From: Sphaerosporella brunnea
Lineage: Eukaryota; Ascomycota; Pezizomycetes; Pezizales; Pyronemataceae
Reading direction: 5' to 3'
Assembly (NCBI GenBank): GCA_008704415.1
Contig: VXIS01000121.1
Location: 57,612-121,611 of the forward strand
DNA length: 64,000 bases
Below the pieces are notes generated by a model. It ran no database searches and was not told the DNA's origin. It saw only the letters and a list, made by a program, of their open reading frames with translations. The first letter of the stretch is position 1. Every line of letters starts with the position of its first letter. The position numbers and the translations under genes are program-made. Of the stretch, positions 10,422 to 21,714 are shown one piece after another.

Positions 10422-12892
10422 CTGAAGTTACCTACATGTGCATACATGCAGAAGAACTCCGTAAGATAACGTAGCTAATAGGCCTGCCCTTTTCAGTTGT
10501 AAAAGATGTAAGTTATCGGAGGTTGGAGCGAGAGCTCAAACCGAATGCGCTTCAAACAGCCAGAGCCGGGATCAGAATCCACACGCAACCTGGCTTCGCC
10601 GTTTGAGCCTGTGGAGAGGCAATGAACGTTTGTGCATGATTGTGGCAGACTCGGACAAATGAATGTTTCGTGAGTTTGCTCCGGACTATGAATGTGAAGC
10701 AATGCACTCATCCCCAAAGGTCGGCCCGCGGTGGTGACATTATCATGCGAGTCATGTCGGACGTGCGGCCCACCGACTACAATTTGGCCACTGGCCACTG
10801 GGCTGGCCCCACGTACCCGCCGCACCGCAGTAAGAACTGGCGCAAGGAGTCACCGTAGGTTGAAGCAGCATCCACGGAGGCGATCTCGAGGTGAAGACGC
10901 CCAGTTGAACGAACGAACGATCGGGACTTTTAAAATCGCGGTCCATCCTTTTGCACGTGCAGAAAATTTCTTTTGCGTCCTGTAACTGTCGGTTGCAGGA
11001 CATCGCCCCGCGGAAGCCGGAGTTTGCGGTTTCACCTTGGCGTGAGGATACTGGAGGAAGGGCGAAGAGCGCTCGTCCCGTAAGACGCCGCGATATGTGG
11101 GGAGAGCGAAAAGCAGTCCGGGCCGAGGAGGAAGAGATTAAGAGGCTGCCGTGTAAAGTAGAGTGTTGAGGTAGCTTTTATGGAGAGCGAGGCTGCCGCA
11201 ACACTCGGGTTCGTTTCCACTATCCAGATTAATGGCAGCTAGCGGTGTTACAACCTTTTTCTTTCCTTTTTTCTTGAATTGGTGGTGGTGGGAGGCGCAA
11301 GTGGTTCGCCATGCACAAACAAAAAAAGACCAAGGTTCCGAGTCGGCACACGATATTGGGAAGCCGGAGCCACAGAGGGTGCAGCGGAAGATAGGAATAG
11401 GAAGCATGGATAGGAAGCATGGAGTGTGGGCAGGTATGCTGCTTGCTGCAAGGAGTTTGCCGCCGGACGCATATCGAAATATCAGCATCTGTTTGAGCCC
11501 ATCTTGAGATCGAGCCTGGGAGGTTGCTCCAACGCGGCCTTTATGGGGGGGGGGGGGGCGCATCGGGGCACCAAGCATACCAACGGGACCGCATACCTAC
11601 CTGCGCACATAACCTTTCTTTCTTGGTTTGCAATAATGCTGTCTCACATCGATGTTCCGATTAGGATATAGCAATCATCATGCGCTCCAGCTGAATGGGA
11701 TGGTTGGTGGCTGCTTGCTTGCTTCTGCTGCTGCTGATCTTGATCCTGGGCTTATTGCTCAGTCGAGAGTAAGAAGAGAAACTGCAGCCATATCTAGGTA
11801 CATCACAAATTTCCAGATGGAGTGGTACGTACCTACACCTTATTATGCATGTACCTAGGTACCTAGATACAACCAGGGCCACGGCCTGCCATCTCATCCA
11901 CGGGGGGGGGGGGGCCATAGCACTCCACGCTATTGTTATTATTGCCATAGGTAGAAAGTGTGGAGGTAGTCCTCTCTTCCCCCCTGCGCCTGTTCCATCC
12001 ATCATCATCGTTCTCACTTTATCGTGCATATCCACATCCCATTCCAAGGGACGACCTTAGTAGAGTACCTAGTAAAGTCCATTGTGCATGGAAGGTCGAG
12101 TTCGTTGTTGCCTCCCCATTCCACAACTGGCCTCCGAGCAAAAAGAAGCCAATACATTACCTTAGCCCCACAGGCGCCCAGGCCTGATGGCCTCCCTTGG
12201 GCCGTTCGATAACCGGTGGGTGGCTCCTGGGCTTGCGCCCATAGCTAATGTAAGTGGACTGGCACTGTTCCGGATCATCCTCCTGGAATTGCTTTGAGCC
12301 CGAACGATGGCTGGCTAACTAGATAGGACCGGAAACACGAGTTTGAGCGCGCACATACCCACGAGACGCCACAACTTCACACCCACCCCCCCAAAAAACT
12401 CCACTAAACTCCTCGCCCCTCTGACTGGCGAAAAAATCTTATATAACTATGGACATCTCCCCTGGTCTATTGACCCGCTTCCCGTCTTATCCTCTCTCTT
12501 CTGCCCCATCGTGCCCCGTTCCTGCCGTTCCACCATAAAATTTGCCTTTCCATTAGGAATACTTATATCTGGCACTTTCCCTGGTTTTGCGTGCTACTAT
12601 CGTCCGACCTCCCTCCCAACCTTCCTCCTCCTCCTTAACCTATAGATATAGCAATTGCCAGTCAGCATTGCCAGTCAGCGTTGCATTGTATTTCTCGATT
12701 CGACCGACTCGAATCTGATACCTACCTAGCTTAACTTGACAAGGGGCAACCAAAACACAAAAAGGCCCACCACAATAATACGGATCACAGCCCAACAACT
12801 TTAACCACCCATTGACAAAGAAGCACACCCCTTCGTTCTCCTATTTCCTCAATAGCACCGTGGAACGCAGGAACTCGAAGGCGTCCACCTCA
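10422..12892. other. Intergenic, no gene seen; probable promoter/5' leader of Tcp11 gene at its end
   Basis: Frames here are short and none is recognised. Guanine runs occur at 11546-11558 and 11901-11912. From about 12360 to 12892 the plus strand is pyrimidine-rich, as is common in promoters and leaders of highly transcribed fungal genes. The apparent reading frame of the next gene extends to 12812 only through a TTG codon. Confidence 0.4.
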
Positions 12893-14794
12893 ATGGACTC
12901 TATGGATTCCAGTCACCCTCACAGCCATGCCAGCCATGAAAGGCAAGCGTCCATCCACCTGCAACCCCAAACCGAAGCCGGCGAATACGACGCCAGCGCC
13001 GATGCAACGGCGCCCCAAACAATCGAAATTCCGGCCGACTCCGGACACGGCGTGACATCAGGAGCTACAACGCCAGGCTACGGATACCATCAGTCCACGA
13101 CCCCCAGTAGTCCCGCGCCAGCGAAGCGTTCGAACGAGTCGAAACCGGCGTCGGATCTAGTGTACCCAAACTGCAAGCGCATTCGCGTCGACGACTCCAC
13201 GCCGCCCGCGTCGCCTGCGAATTGTCCAATTCCCGCGTCAACGACCCCTGGACCCGAATCGAGCCCGTCAGAATGCGTCGCCGACAGATTATCGAACCGT
13301 TTTAAACCGTCGGGGTCGAAGCCCCCGTACAGATCGCGGTCTTTGCCGGCGACGCTGCGGAAAAGGAGAAGGAATCACGAAAGCCTGCAGCAGCATCTGC
13401 CGCCAGTCACCCTGAGCACGTTACGCGAATTGGATTTGAGTGAAATCTACCGAAATCCTAAGCTACGTCACGACGTGGTTTTCGACGCGCAGCTACATTT
13501 CCGGCCGAATTTGGATGGGAGCAGGGGCAGGAGAAAGAGGGAGCAGGCGGATATCTACTGGAAATTGGTTTTGCACGAGTGCGAAATGCTGTTCGCGAAT
13601 GTTCGGAATCGGCAGGCGAGAGTGGCTGGAATGGCTGTCAAGTTGCCTACACTGTTCAAGACCATGAAGGATATTCTGTCGACATTGGTTCCCAAGAGCG
13701 ACAGGGAGGATGTTGAGGCAGCGTTGGATCACATTTTCCTGATGCAGCAGTTGGAACACGGTGTGCTGGACTTCAAGAAGCTCTCGGAGTGGTTGGCGCG
13801 TGTCTTGAAGGCGCATTGCGCTCCCATGAGAGATCAATGGGTCGAGCAGATGGTCGCACGTGTGGCGTATGGAGTTGACAATGGCAAGATCTCTGCGCTG
13901 GTCGACGGCTTGAAAATGGTTTTCGGAATTTTGGAGGCTATGAAGCTAGTATGTTACTCCTCATCGAGTGATATCACATCCCCTACCTTGGAATCGATTG
14001 CTGACAAGCTCCACCCTCAGGATGTTGCAAACCACCAGATTCGCACTCTGCGACCACATCTCGTGTCGACGGCGGTCCACTTTGAGCAGGGATATTTTGA
14101 GGAGCGGATTCAGTCCGGGCGTTTGGACATGAGAGAACCCAGATCTTGGTTCCAAAACGCCCTGAAGGCAGACAGTGATCCTTACATCTGCTTCATCCGG
14201 GCAACTACGGAAATGCTCGCGCCGTCGAAGTACGCAACTTATCCAGCTACCTTCACATTCGATTTCGAACGGCTGGATGGCATCAGGGACGACATTCGCG
14301 AGGCTACTTGCTTGAAGCTTGCTGTGATCTTCTTCCGGCAACTAGTCCTGCCTTCCAAGCGTGATATCGATGCAGCTACCATTGACCGGTTGCGCGTTGA
14401 GGTGCTGGCCATTTTGAGTGAAGAGGAAGGGCCCAACAGATGGCACAAAGGCAGCAATGCGGTAGCTCTGCATATTGCTCAGACAGCACATCAGTTCAAC
14501 GGACATGCTGGCCTTGTCGATGCTAAAAACGTAGCGTTTGCGGAGGGATGGTTCCAGAACCAGCTTCGCACTGATTCACGAGTGTACGGTCACGTCGAGC
14601 AGGAGGTCATCAAGGACATCACGGCGCTAGTCCTGCAGGCAATGAAGAGTTGGTCATCGCTTTCGACATCGCCGATCATGCAAGCTGCAGACCTCACTGG
14701 ATCGTCGGTGGAACTCGCGGCAATTGCACAAAAGATCTCACACATTGCGTTTTTGCACTGGAGGATATTTGGGAAGCTCTATATCTCGGCATGA
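12893..14794 (+). CDS. T-complex protein 11 family protein (Sok1-like)
   Basis: Start at ATG 12893 (MDSMDSSHPH). An intron at 13949-14020 (72 bp, GTATGT donor, CTGAC branch-like site, CTCAG acceptor) is in frame and lacks stops, but its removal joins EAMKL to DVANHQIRTL, which restores the family's conserved run; the protein is then 609 aa. The N-terminal 170 residues are Ser/Pro/Thr-rich and disordered. The Tcp11 domain runs from about residue 175 to the end, with LRELDLSEIYRNP near its start. Yeast Sok1 is a suppressor of PKA loss, and mammalian Tcp11 acts in cAMP/PKA signalling of sperm, so a role in PKA-linked growth control is inferred. The C-terminus (IAFLHWRIFGKLYI) fits the family. 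Confidence 0.9.
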   Translation: MDSMDSSHPHSHASHERQASIHLQPQTEAGEYDASADATAPQTIEIPADSGHGVTSGATTPGYGYHQSTTPSSPAPAKRSNESKPASDLVYPNCKRIRVDDSTPPASPANCPIPASTTPGPESSPSECVADRLSNRFKPSGSKPPYRSRSLPATLRKRRRNHESLQQHLPPVTLSTLRELDLSEIYRNPKLRHDVVFDAQLHFRPNLDGSRGRRKREQADIYWKLVLHECEMLFANVRNRQARVAGMAVKLPTLFKTMKDILSTLVPKSDREDVEAALDHIFLMQQLEHGVLDFKKLSEWLARVLKAHCAPMRDQWVEQMVARVAYGVDNGKISALVDGLKMVFGILEAMKLVCYSSSSDITSPTLESIADKLHPQDVANHQIRTLRPHLVSTAVHFEQGYFEERIQSGRLDMREPRSWFQNALKADSDPYICFIRATTEMLAPSKYATYPATFTFDFERLDGIRDDIREATCLKLAVIFFRQLVLPSKRDIDAATIDRLRVEVLAILSEEEGPNRWHKGSNAVALHIAQTAHQFNGHAGLVDAKNVAFAEGWFQNQLRTDSRVYGHVEQEVIKDITALVLQAMKSWSSLSTSPIMQAADLTGSSVELAAIAQKISHIAFLHWRIFGKLYISA

Positions 14795-17700
14795 GAGCCT
14801 CTAATGGAGCGGTCAGCTGGGGTCTCTTCTTCTCGATACGCTTCTTCTCCGGATTCGATCGATCTGGGCGCCTTTCTTTTTTGATACCTACTCCGTTTTT
14901 ATTGACACCTCCTTTTTTGGACTGGATTGTGCATTGATTGTCTATTTGTAGTTATACCACGGCACTGCTTCTTCGTTTTGCTGTTTTCCCTATCGTCGTT
15001 CTTCTTTTTGTTTGCTCTAAATTGGCTCTTGAGGGTGGGCAGGTTGGTTTCCGTTTTGGCTTTGTTTTATATCCAGGGATTTCCTTTTTTTTTTTACTGT
15101 TTTTGTTTTTTTCCACTGTTTTGGGGGCGTCCACTAGAGGCAGTTTTGTTGCTAAAGATTGCTTCCTGCTTCATTCCAACGTTTGCATTTTTCTGACGGG
15201 TTCCGGGAAAAAAAGAAAAGTATCCTGCTACATATATCATATACATTTCTTAGTTGTTGCGAGCTACGCACGCGCGCTGTACATCACCATCTCCTTTGTC
15301 TATTTGTCTCTCTATCTCTTTGTCCCGTGTAATGCTTCCGTCATTGATAGGTTTTGGGAGGTGGGTGGGTTCTGTTGGGCTCACACACACACACACCACA
15401 CACACAGCAGGTATATTGTACAGAGTCTACATATATTGCGTGCAAGATATTTTTTTGTTCGCTCAGACAGGACAACGGGGTGTTATTTTCCTCCTCCATT
15501 ATCAACGTAATTAGGGAGGGAGGGGAGTGAGAGACTTTGAGAGGTTGGATGGATGGATGGATGGATGGATGATGTAAATAGACAGAACCCAGATGATGGA
15601 GAGTACTATCCCGTTGCATCAAAACTTGGAAGTGTGTCACTGTGTGGTAATATTACATACAGATGAATGGTTGTGATGGTGACCATGGCAGCTGATCGCC
15701 GCGCAAATGGCGTTTACACAGACGATGATTGATGGGGGAGGGGAGGTCATTTACCGGTATGGAACGGTGTTTGTAAACACAGCTCACTCTAAAAACAGAT
15801 GCATGATCCGATCAACCGCCCGCCGCCGCCAAACGCGAAGCACAGACTTTTGACCTGATCATACCGAGGGAAGGGAGGAGCAAACAGAATTTAATGGATG
15901 GCCCCGGGGGGGGAGAGAGGACATGGATAGATAGGTAATGTATTATGTATTATACATAGCATCTATTTGATTGACCCTGCATAAACTACGGCCGGTTGTT
16001 GCGCAGTGGGGGAAAGCAAGGCAAGGCATACTCTACCTGCTGCCGCTGCTGTATGTAACTGGGCGGTGTTGTTCTGGTACTTTATACGATCTGCAGAAAT
16101 TGATCTCGCGGCGTTTGGATATCGGGGGGGGCGTGATTCCCGGCGAGGTGCATGGACGCGTGTGATGAGGACACTCTCATTTTGTTGAATGGGGGGGGGG
16201 GAGGTGGGGGGGTGGGGGAAATGAAACGAATATTGCGAGTTTCATTCATGGAATGGGTTTTATATGGAAGGAGGTTTCGGAGGAGGAGGGTTGGTTCAGA
16301 CTGTCTTGTCTGGGGGTGGGGGGGGGGGCTTTTGCCTGGCTATGGCAGGTAAAGCTGGAATGGCATCGACCAAGAAAGAGAAGAGCCCAGCTCCTGACAA
16401 ACGCGTTGTCGCAGCAACTCAAGATCAAACGCCCATGTCCGTCGCGAGACCTTTTTCTCTCCCATATATCACAATGTGATGCGATGTTGATTGAACCCAC
16501 ACCGCTTCAAACAAACAAAAAAAACGTGGGAAAATTAACCTTTCGATTCGGAAAAAAAAGAACGCTGCGGTGTTTTTCGTTTCGGGCGGGTGGAATCGAA
16601 ACCTTATGTATTGCTGGTCGGAGCGAGCGTTTGCATGGTGATAGTAGTCGGTTCGGTGGGTGTTGTGTGGGGACCCCTCGTGATGCAGTGGGTCGGTTGT
16701 TTGCAGCAGGCCCGCCGCACGGCGGGTTTTGACTCTCCAGCTGCTGCTGGGCCGAGGGAAACCTTATTACCAAGTGCTGCATTCCAGAGAGTGCGGGTAC
16801 TCTAGGTACTTAACTACCGGTGTGTAGAGTGTTATCCTTCGTGATATCGGGACATTGCTTTTTCTGTATTTCCGGTGCTTGCTTTTGTGTGTGCACTCTT
16901 TGGCGTTTGTGAGCGTGCATATGCGGCGGTGATGGTGTTCGTCCGGTTGATTACCGGGCATGGCCTTGATTGCGGACAACGACGCGTGCGTCGCTCGCGC
17001 CTTGCGGCCACTCACATGAGTGGCGCAGCCTTGCAGGTTGGTGAGTGATAATCTGTGATCATTGTTCTATTTACAAACGGAGCGTTGGGGGGTTGGGGAC
17101 TTGAAGCGTAGCCTTGTAGAGAGAGAGAGAAAGAAGATTGCAGAAGAACCAATTATATCATATCCTGATCTGGGATCGATCTCTCAGAAACTGAGAAAAC
17201 CCGTCGCAAAAGAAACGGCTTTCAGAACGAGGACCACCTCCGGCTCCTCAAACCACTTTGTCTAAAGGCCAGAAAAACATTTAAAATATATTTGGCTGGA
17301 ACTCAACTTACTTCACGCTGCTTATTAACATACTCATGCAGACACGGCCGGACACTCGGTGCAGTACTTCACGGGGTATATAGGGAAGGCAAAGCATGAG
17401 GTTTCCCAACGGTACAATGCAGCAAAGGCTCCAACATGCATCATCCAAAACGTCTGGTGGTTCAATTATGCATGAATTCCGATAGCCGAATTAAGTTGGT
17501 AGATACTTACCTTCTGCCTTACTACGTGCATGTGCAAGGAGGCAGAAATCCCAGTGAATATTGCCTCTTTGGACCGAAGGATCCCTGGATTTGACTGAGC
17601 GGTTGGGCACTCGGCCGAATATACCTCCATTAACAAGCTGTACGTACCGCAAAACTTGAAGCGTTTCTGCTGGGTCAGTCTCGGCAGCTGGCTCTAGATC

Positions 17701-18124
17701 TGCGGCAGAGCTATTACACTATGCATTTGTGCCATTGGCCTGGATACTTGTAATCGCCCTGATCTTGTTCCTCGATTCCAACTCCATGCAGACTATGAGC
17801 ACGTGGGGCCGTCTCCAGAATACCTGTGGTACAAGAACATTCGCAGCAGTGGTCAAACATGGACTACTTCTTGGCCGTCCCCAAGCTTATCGGTAGCACT
17901 AGTCTTGTGGGACGTTGGGCTTGAAGATGGTTTGGGAGACCTGTACATTCATACTTGCAGCAATTGGTGTGTCGCTCACTGGAAATCACTCGGTGGAATA
18001 TCTCATTGCTCGGTGGAATATTTCATTGCTCGGTGGCGGTGGCAGATTTGGTATGTAGGTATGTAACATTGAGTCTGTTGGTCTCCTTTAAGATATGGGC
18101 CGTCCCAATTCAGCTTGGCAGCCC
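14795..18124. other. 3.3 kb intergenic region with simple repeats
   Basis: No supportable gene. The first part is T-rich and is probably the 3' end of the Tcp11 transcript. A CA dinucleotide run lies at 15381-15406, a GGAT run of about seven units at 15546-15573, and guanine runs at 16191-16215 and 16314-16329. At 17995-18040 the phrase TCATTGCTCGGTGGAATAT is tandemly duplicated. Confidence 0.5.
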
Positions 18125-18922
18125 TCATGCCTCCGTGGCATACAAACCCCTCTGCAGTACCCACTCCTTGACATCCTTTGTCAAGTACCTCTCCAACGCC
18201 TCCATGTCTCCCTTCTTTACCGCCTCCCTGACCTTCGTCGAGGACACGCCCAGACTCTCCGGCGCCGCCTCCACGAGCTCAATCCGCTCAGCCCAATCCT
18301 TCTTACACCCCTCCGCCTCTCTTTCCCCACGCCCAATCCCCGCTACATACTCCCTCTGCTCCACTATATCCCCCCAGCCACCGCCGCTTCGCATGGTACA
18401 CACCACACGATTCAAGTTGAAGAAACTCTCCAATGGCTGCAGGGTGTGGTTCGGCGGATAATATTTAGTATCAAGTAATCTGATAAGCGTATCATACCCG
18501 GTAAGATACGTCTGCTCCGCGCCCGGGTACACCCTCTCCAGCTCCGCCGCCTTGTCCAGAAACCGGGCATGCTTCGTGATCGCAATGTCAACCTGCAACG
18601 GCACTGAGGCGGCAAAAAGATGCATCATTGCCAGCCGGTCTTCAAAGGAAGCCGGAGCCGGGGGTTTGTCGGCATTTTGTGTGGCGAGGAGCAAGAGGAC
18701 ACGGGTTGTGGGGGAGGTTCCTGAGCGTGAAAGCAGCGACAGGTGCGCGCGTGTGGGCGGGTTGAAGGAGGAATCGAGAACATGAAGGTGGCTACATGGT
18801 GTTGACGATCCCACAGCGGAGGATTTGATCGGGCGGAATGTGTCTGTCGAGGCGGCGAAGGCTTTCAGGATTCCAGAGAAGCGGGAGAGTTGCGTTGACA
18901 TTTCTTCAACGGTCGCGGCCAT
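18125..18922 (-). CDS. Pof1-like nicotinamide mononucleotide adenylyltransferase family protein
   Basis: A single exon of 265 aa from ATG 18922 (MAATVEEMST). FNPPTRAH at about 53-60 is the variant of the nucleotidyltransferase (T/H)xGH signature found in the Pof1 group, and SSTKVR at about 227-232 is the second conserved motif of this fold (ISSTxxR). FEDRLAMM and YLTGYDTLIRLLD also fit. Yeast Pof1 (YCL047C) is an NMNAT-like protein of NAD+ metabolism linked to filamentation and protein quality control. The frame opens further upstream to 19018, but only 10 bp would then separate it from the divergent neighbour at 19028, so the inner ATG was chosen; an ATG at 18901 is also possible. Confidence 0.88.
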   Translation of the reverse strand: MAATVEEMSTQLSRFSGILKAFAASTDTFRPIKSSAVGSSTPCSHLHVLDSSFNPPTRAHLSLLSRSGTSPTTRVLLLLATQNADKPPAPASFEDRLAMMHLFAASVPLQVDIAITKHARFLDKAAELERVYPGAEQTYLTGYDTLIRLLDTKYYPPNHTLQPLESFFNLNRVVCTMRSGGGWGDIVEQREYVAGIGRGEREAEGCKKDWAERIELVEAAPESLGVSSTKVREAVKKGDMEALERYLTKDVKEWVLQRGLYATEA

Positions 18923-19027
18923 TGTGAGTTGTGAGTGGGAAGTGGGAGGTGGCTTGGCAGGGGAAGTTGTGGACGTCATCGGTCGAGACTGAAGATCCGC
19001 AAAATTCATCACCACCACGCACTCACG

Positions 19028-20068
19028 ATGGAGACGGTCAACAATGCAATGACAGCACTCGGCAATGTTAGGGAGCTGCTACGCAGCAATGGGATCGCAC
19101 CGCTTTCTCTCGCGAATTGGCAGCTCTTGCTGCAGGGCTGGAAATACTTCACGCTGGTTTGTATTCGACACGTCGCGTGTATTATACTTGGATGGCAGCA
19201 ACAGCAATGCTAACAACCTGCAATCAAAGGTTGCACCCATCCAATTGGCTATCGATTGGTACCCCATGGGCAAAACCTCTGCGAAGTCCATCTTCAACGT
19301 CCCCGGAAAGCCAGCGTGGATCATGATGGAACTTGTCTCTCCACTCACGTTGTTGTACACCATCTACACCAACCCTTCGCGCACCGGTCCGCTGCCAAAA
19401 GCGCATGTGTGGTTGACTACGCTCTACTGCATGCACTATTTCCACCGTGCACTTCTCTCGCCGCTCCGGAACCCCTCCATTGCTCCATTTAACATCTTGC
19501 TTTTCTTTGCCGGAGTCGCGTTCAATCTTGCCAACGGCTCTGCTATCGGCGCGTGGTTGGGAGGATATGGCAGCGCCACCGAGGTGCCGGTATGGCGGTT
19601 GGTAATTGGCAGCGCAATGTTCATGCTCGGATTGTGGGGAAATGTTTATCACGAGGAGGTTCTGCGGGATCTCCGCCGGGACACGCCGAAGAAGAGCAAG
19701 AAGAGCAGCAAGGAAGCTCAGAAGACGCCGATCGAAGAGAGAGTTCATGAGCTCGAGGGGAGACATTATAAGATCCCTCACGGCGGACTCTTTGAGTACT
19801 GCTGGTACCCGCACGTAAGCCCCAGCCCTTCTCTCTTCGTAGACTCCCAGGCGTTGGCTGACCTGGGCAGTACTTTTCGGAGTGGTTCGAGTGGACTGGA
19901 TACATGATTGCCGGTGGCGGCCCGTTCAACTTCTTGCCAGCAGCCCTGTTTGTTATCAACGAACTGGCCACTATGCTTCCCAGGGCGTTGCAGGGCAAGA
20001 GATGGTATTTGAAGAAGTTTGGGGAGGATGTTCCGAAGCGCAAGGCGGTGATCCCTGGTGTTTTGTAG
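19028..20068 (+). CDS. 3-oxo-5-alpha-steroid 4-dehydrogenase (SRD5A) family protein
   Basis: Three exons, 19028-19156, 19230-19814 and 19871-20068, all joining in phase 0, give a 303-aa protein. The signature near the C-terminus, YKIPHGGLFEYCWYPH followed after the second intron by YFSEWFEWTGY, is the NADPH-binding steroid reductase motif (animal SRD5A: YKIPxGGLFxYVxxxxxxxEIxEWxGY). Several hydrophobic segments are present (about 90-115, 140-160, 170-190), as expected for an ER membrane enzyme. A Lys/Ser-rich insert (KKSKKSSKEAQK, about 205-220) is not usual for the animal enzymes. The family reduces C=C bonds next to a carbonyl, in steroids or polyprenyl/enoyl substrates; in fungi the substrate is mostly unknown. 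Divergent from the Pof1-like gene with a 105-bp gap, so the two probably share a promoter. Confidence 0.9.
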
Positions 20069-20664
20069 AAGTAGAAGGAGATACCAACCCAACGTATGCG
20101 AATGTTTGCTCACCCTTGTTGGTTTCTTTCGCAGAAGACAGCTCTATAAAATTGATTTACACCGATATTCCATCTAAGAGCTCCTCCGTTACCTCACCTG
20201 ACAGGAATAAACTGGTATAATACCAGTCAGATATTAGGCCATCATTGCACCGGAGGAAACCGAATGGAAAAACTTATGCGTGCTTTTAAACCAACCTAGG
20301 CCGGCTAGCTGGAGTATGAGATACTTTGAATAATCGCCGAAATTTTTGCAATTGCTATATTTACCGGTGGCCTTACTTCGAAGGCCCAGTGGGATACACA
20401 GAGATAAAGGCCATTCCGAAGAACCAGAAATCACGTGTGTTTCACCAGATAGCACTCGGTGCTGTGAGAACTACTTCAAAGGACTCGTTTGTAAGTCTTC
20501 TCGATGATAAACCCGCCCAGGACATTCGTTACGGCTTGAGCATTTTCGTGTTTAGTGAGTGGTATGTGGGACAATTACTTAAGAACATCCATGTATGTTA
20601 AAGATTTGAAATAGGTAAACAGCAGGAGAGAAAAAACAAGGCGAACGAAACCACCACGTGCATC
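20069..20664. other. Intergenic, between convergent genes
   Basis: Sits between the 3' ends of the SRD5A-family gene and the SWIM-RING gene. Short frames only, nothing recognised; presumably the two 3' untranslated regions. Confidence 0.5.
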
Positions 20665-21714
20665 CTAAAATCCCTTCCTATACCAACCAAACGAATACTG
20701 CGCATCCCCAGTAAACCAAGGATTATAGGTTGAATAATCCCTTTCTTCATTCATGCCCAGCTCCCCCGCAACATTAACATACCCATCAGGGCCCATCTGT
20801 GCCGTCCCCTCCTTCAGCTTCTCGACAACCGCCTGCGTATCCCCTTCCTGCCATGGCTGCCGACACATAACACAAGTGACAGCTTCGGGTCTCGTCTTCT
20901 TCCACTGCATGAAGCACGACTTGTGGATATTGGATCCACACTGTGCTTTACACCACACAACCTGCTCCCCCTTCTCGAAAGGGCAGAAACAGACGGGACA
21001 AGGGTCCTGATCGAGGGGCTTCTGGCCAGCCGTCTTTTCGGTGTCCCCTCTTGGGGCCTTCGCAAAGATCTCCGCCAGCTCATCCGAGAGCAGGCCGGCC
21101 TGATAGACCAGGTGCTCGGGTGCTTTGAGCACTTTGTGCATGATGTATAGGATGTGCTTGCACGTGCCGTTCTTGCCGCCGTCAGGGCAGTCGCAGTTGG
21201 GCACGGGGCCAATGCGGATGGTGTAGACGTTCCCCGTGCTGCCAGCCATGGTGAAGGTCTCCGAGAGCCCCTGCTGGCCGGAGCGCGAAAGGACGAACAT
21301 ACGCTGGTGCTTTGCGCGCTCAAGGCGTTCAGCCACGCTATTTGGCGGATGGTCACGATATCGTTTCGGTCGCTTTTCGACGGTGGCTTTGGTGTTGTTT
21401 TTGTTGGTGCGCACGGCTTTGGATTTCTCGGTTTCGGCCTCGGAGGAGATGGTGGACGTCGCTGCTGCTTTACCTTTCCCCTTGCCCTTGTTCTTGGTGG
21501 TGGTGCTGCTTTGCGGTTTGCGCGCTTTGATGGCCTTCGCACCAGATGCATTGCCGCTCTCTATCTCGTCGAATGTGGGCTTGCCCGTCTTGCGCACTTT
21601 GGTGATTTGTACCGAGTCGCTGGCTTCGCCGCCACTGACGGAACCGATGCTGCGTTTGCGCACGCTGCGCCGAGGCTGCGGCTCGGTGGGATCTGTCGGT
21701 GTCTGGACTCCCAT
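20665..21714 (-). CDS. SWIM zinc finger plus RING finger protein, probable E3 ubiquitin ligase
   Basis: A single exon of 349 aa from ATG 21714. Residues 1-110 are basic and disordered (NKGKGKGKAAATS, KRPKRYRDHPP). A SWIM finger follows at about 173-190 (CDCPDGGKNGTCKHILYI, pattern CxC...CxH), then a RING at about 237-283 (CPVC, CKAQCGSNIHKSC, CVMCRQPW). This SWIM-then-RING order matches the ZSWIM2/MEX type of ubiquitin ligase in animals; fungal homologues are common and uncharacterised. The first 110 residues resemble a nuclear/DNA-binding tail. No intron is needed. Ligase function and substrate are inferred. Confidence 0.88.
   Translation of the reverse strand: MGVQTPTDPTEPQPRRSVRKRSIGSVSGGEASDSVQITKVRKTGKPTFDEIESGNASGAKAIKARKPQSSTTTKNKGKGKGKAAATSTISSEAETEKSKAVRTNKNNTKATVEKRPKRYRDHPPNSVAERLERAKHQRMFVLSRSGQQGLSETFTMAGSTGNVYTIRIGPVPNCDCPDGGKNGTCKHILYIMHKVLKAPEHLVYQAGLLSDELAEIFAKAPRGDTEKTAGQKPLDQDPCPVCFCPFEKGEQVVWCKAQCGSNIHKSCFMQWKKTRPEAVTCVMCRQPWQEGDTQAVVEKLKEGTAQMGPDGYVNVAGELGMNEERDYSTYNPWFTGDAQYSFGWYRKGF

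Noticed and set aside
12812..12892. Longer N-terminus for the Tcp11 protein
   Set aside because: The extension starts at a TTG codon and lies in a leader-like region; the first in-frame ATG is 12893.
18923..19018. Upstream extension of the Pof1-like protein
   Set aside because: It begins at a GTG codon and would leave only 9 bp to the divergent SRD5A-family start, with no room for promoters.
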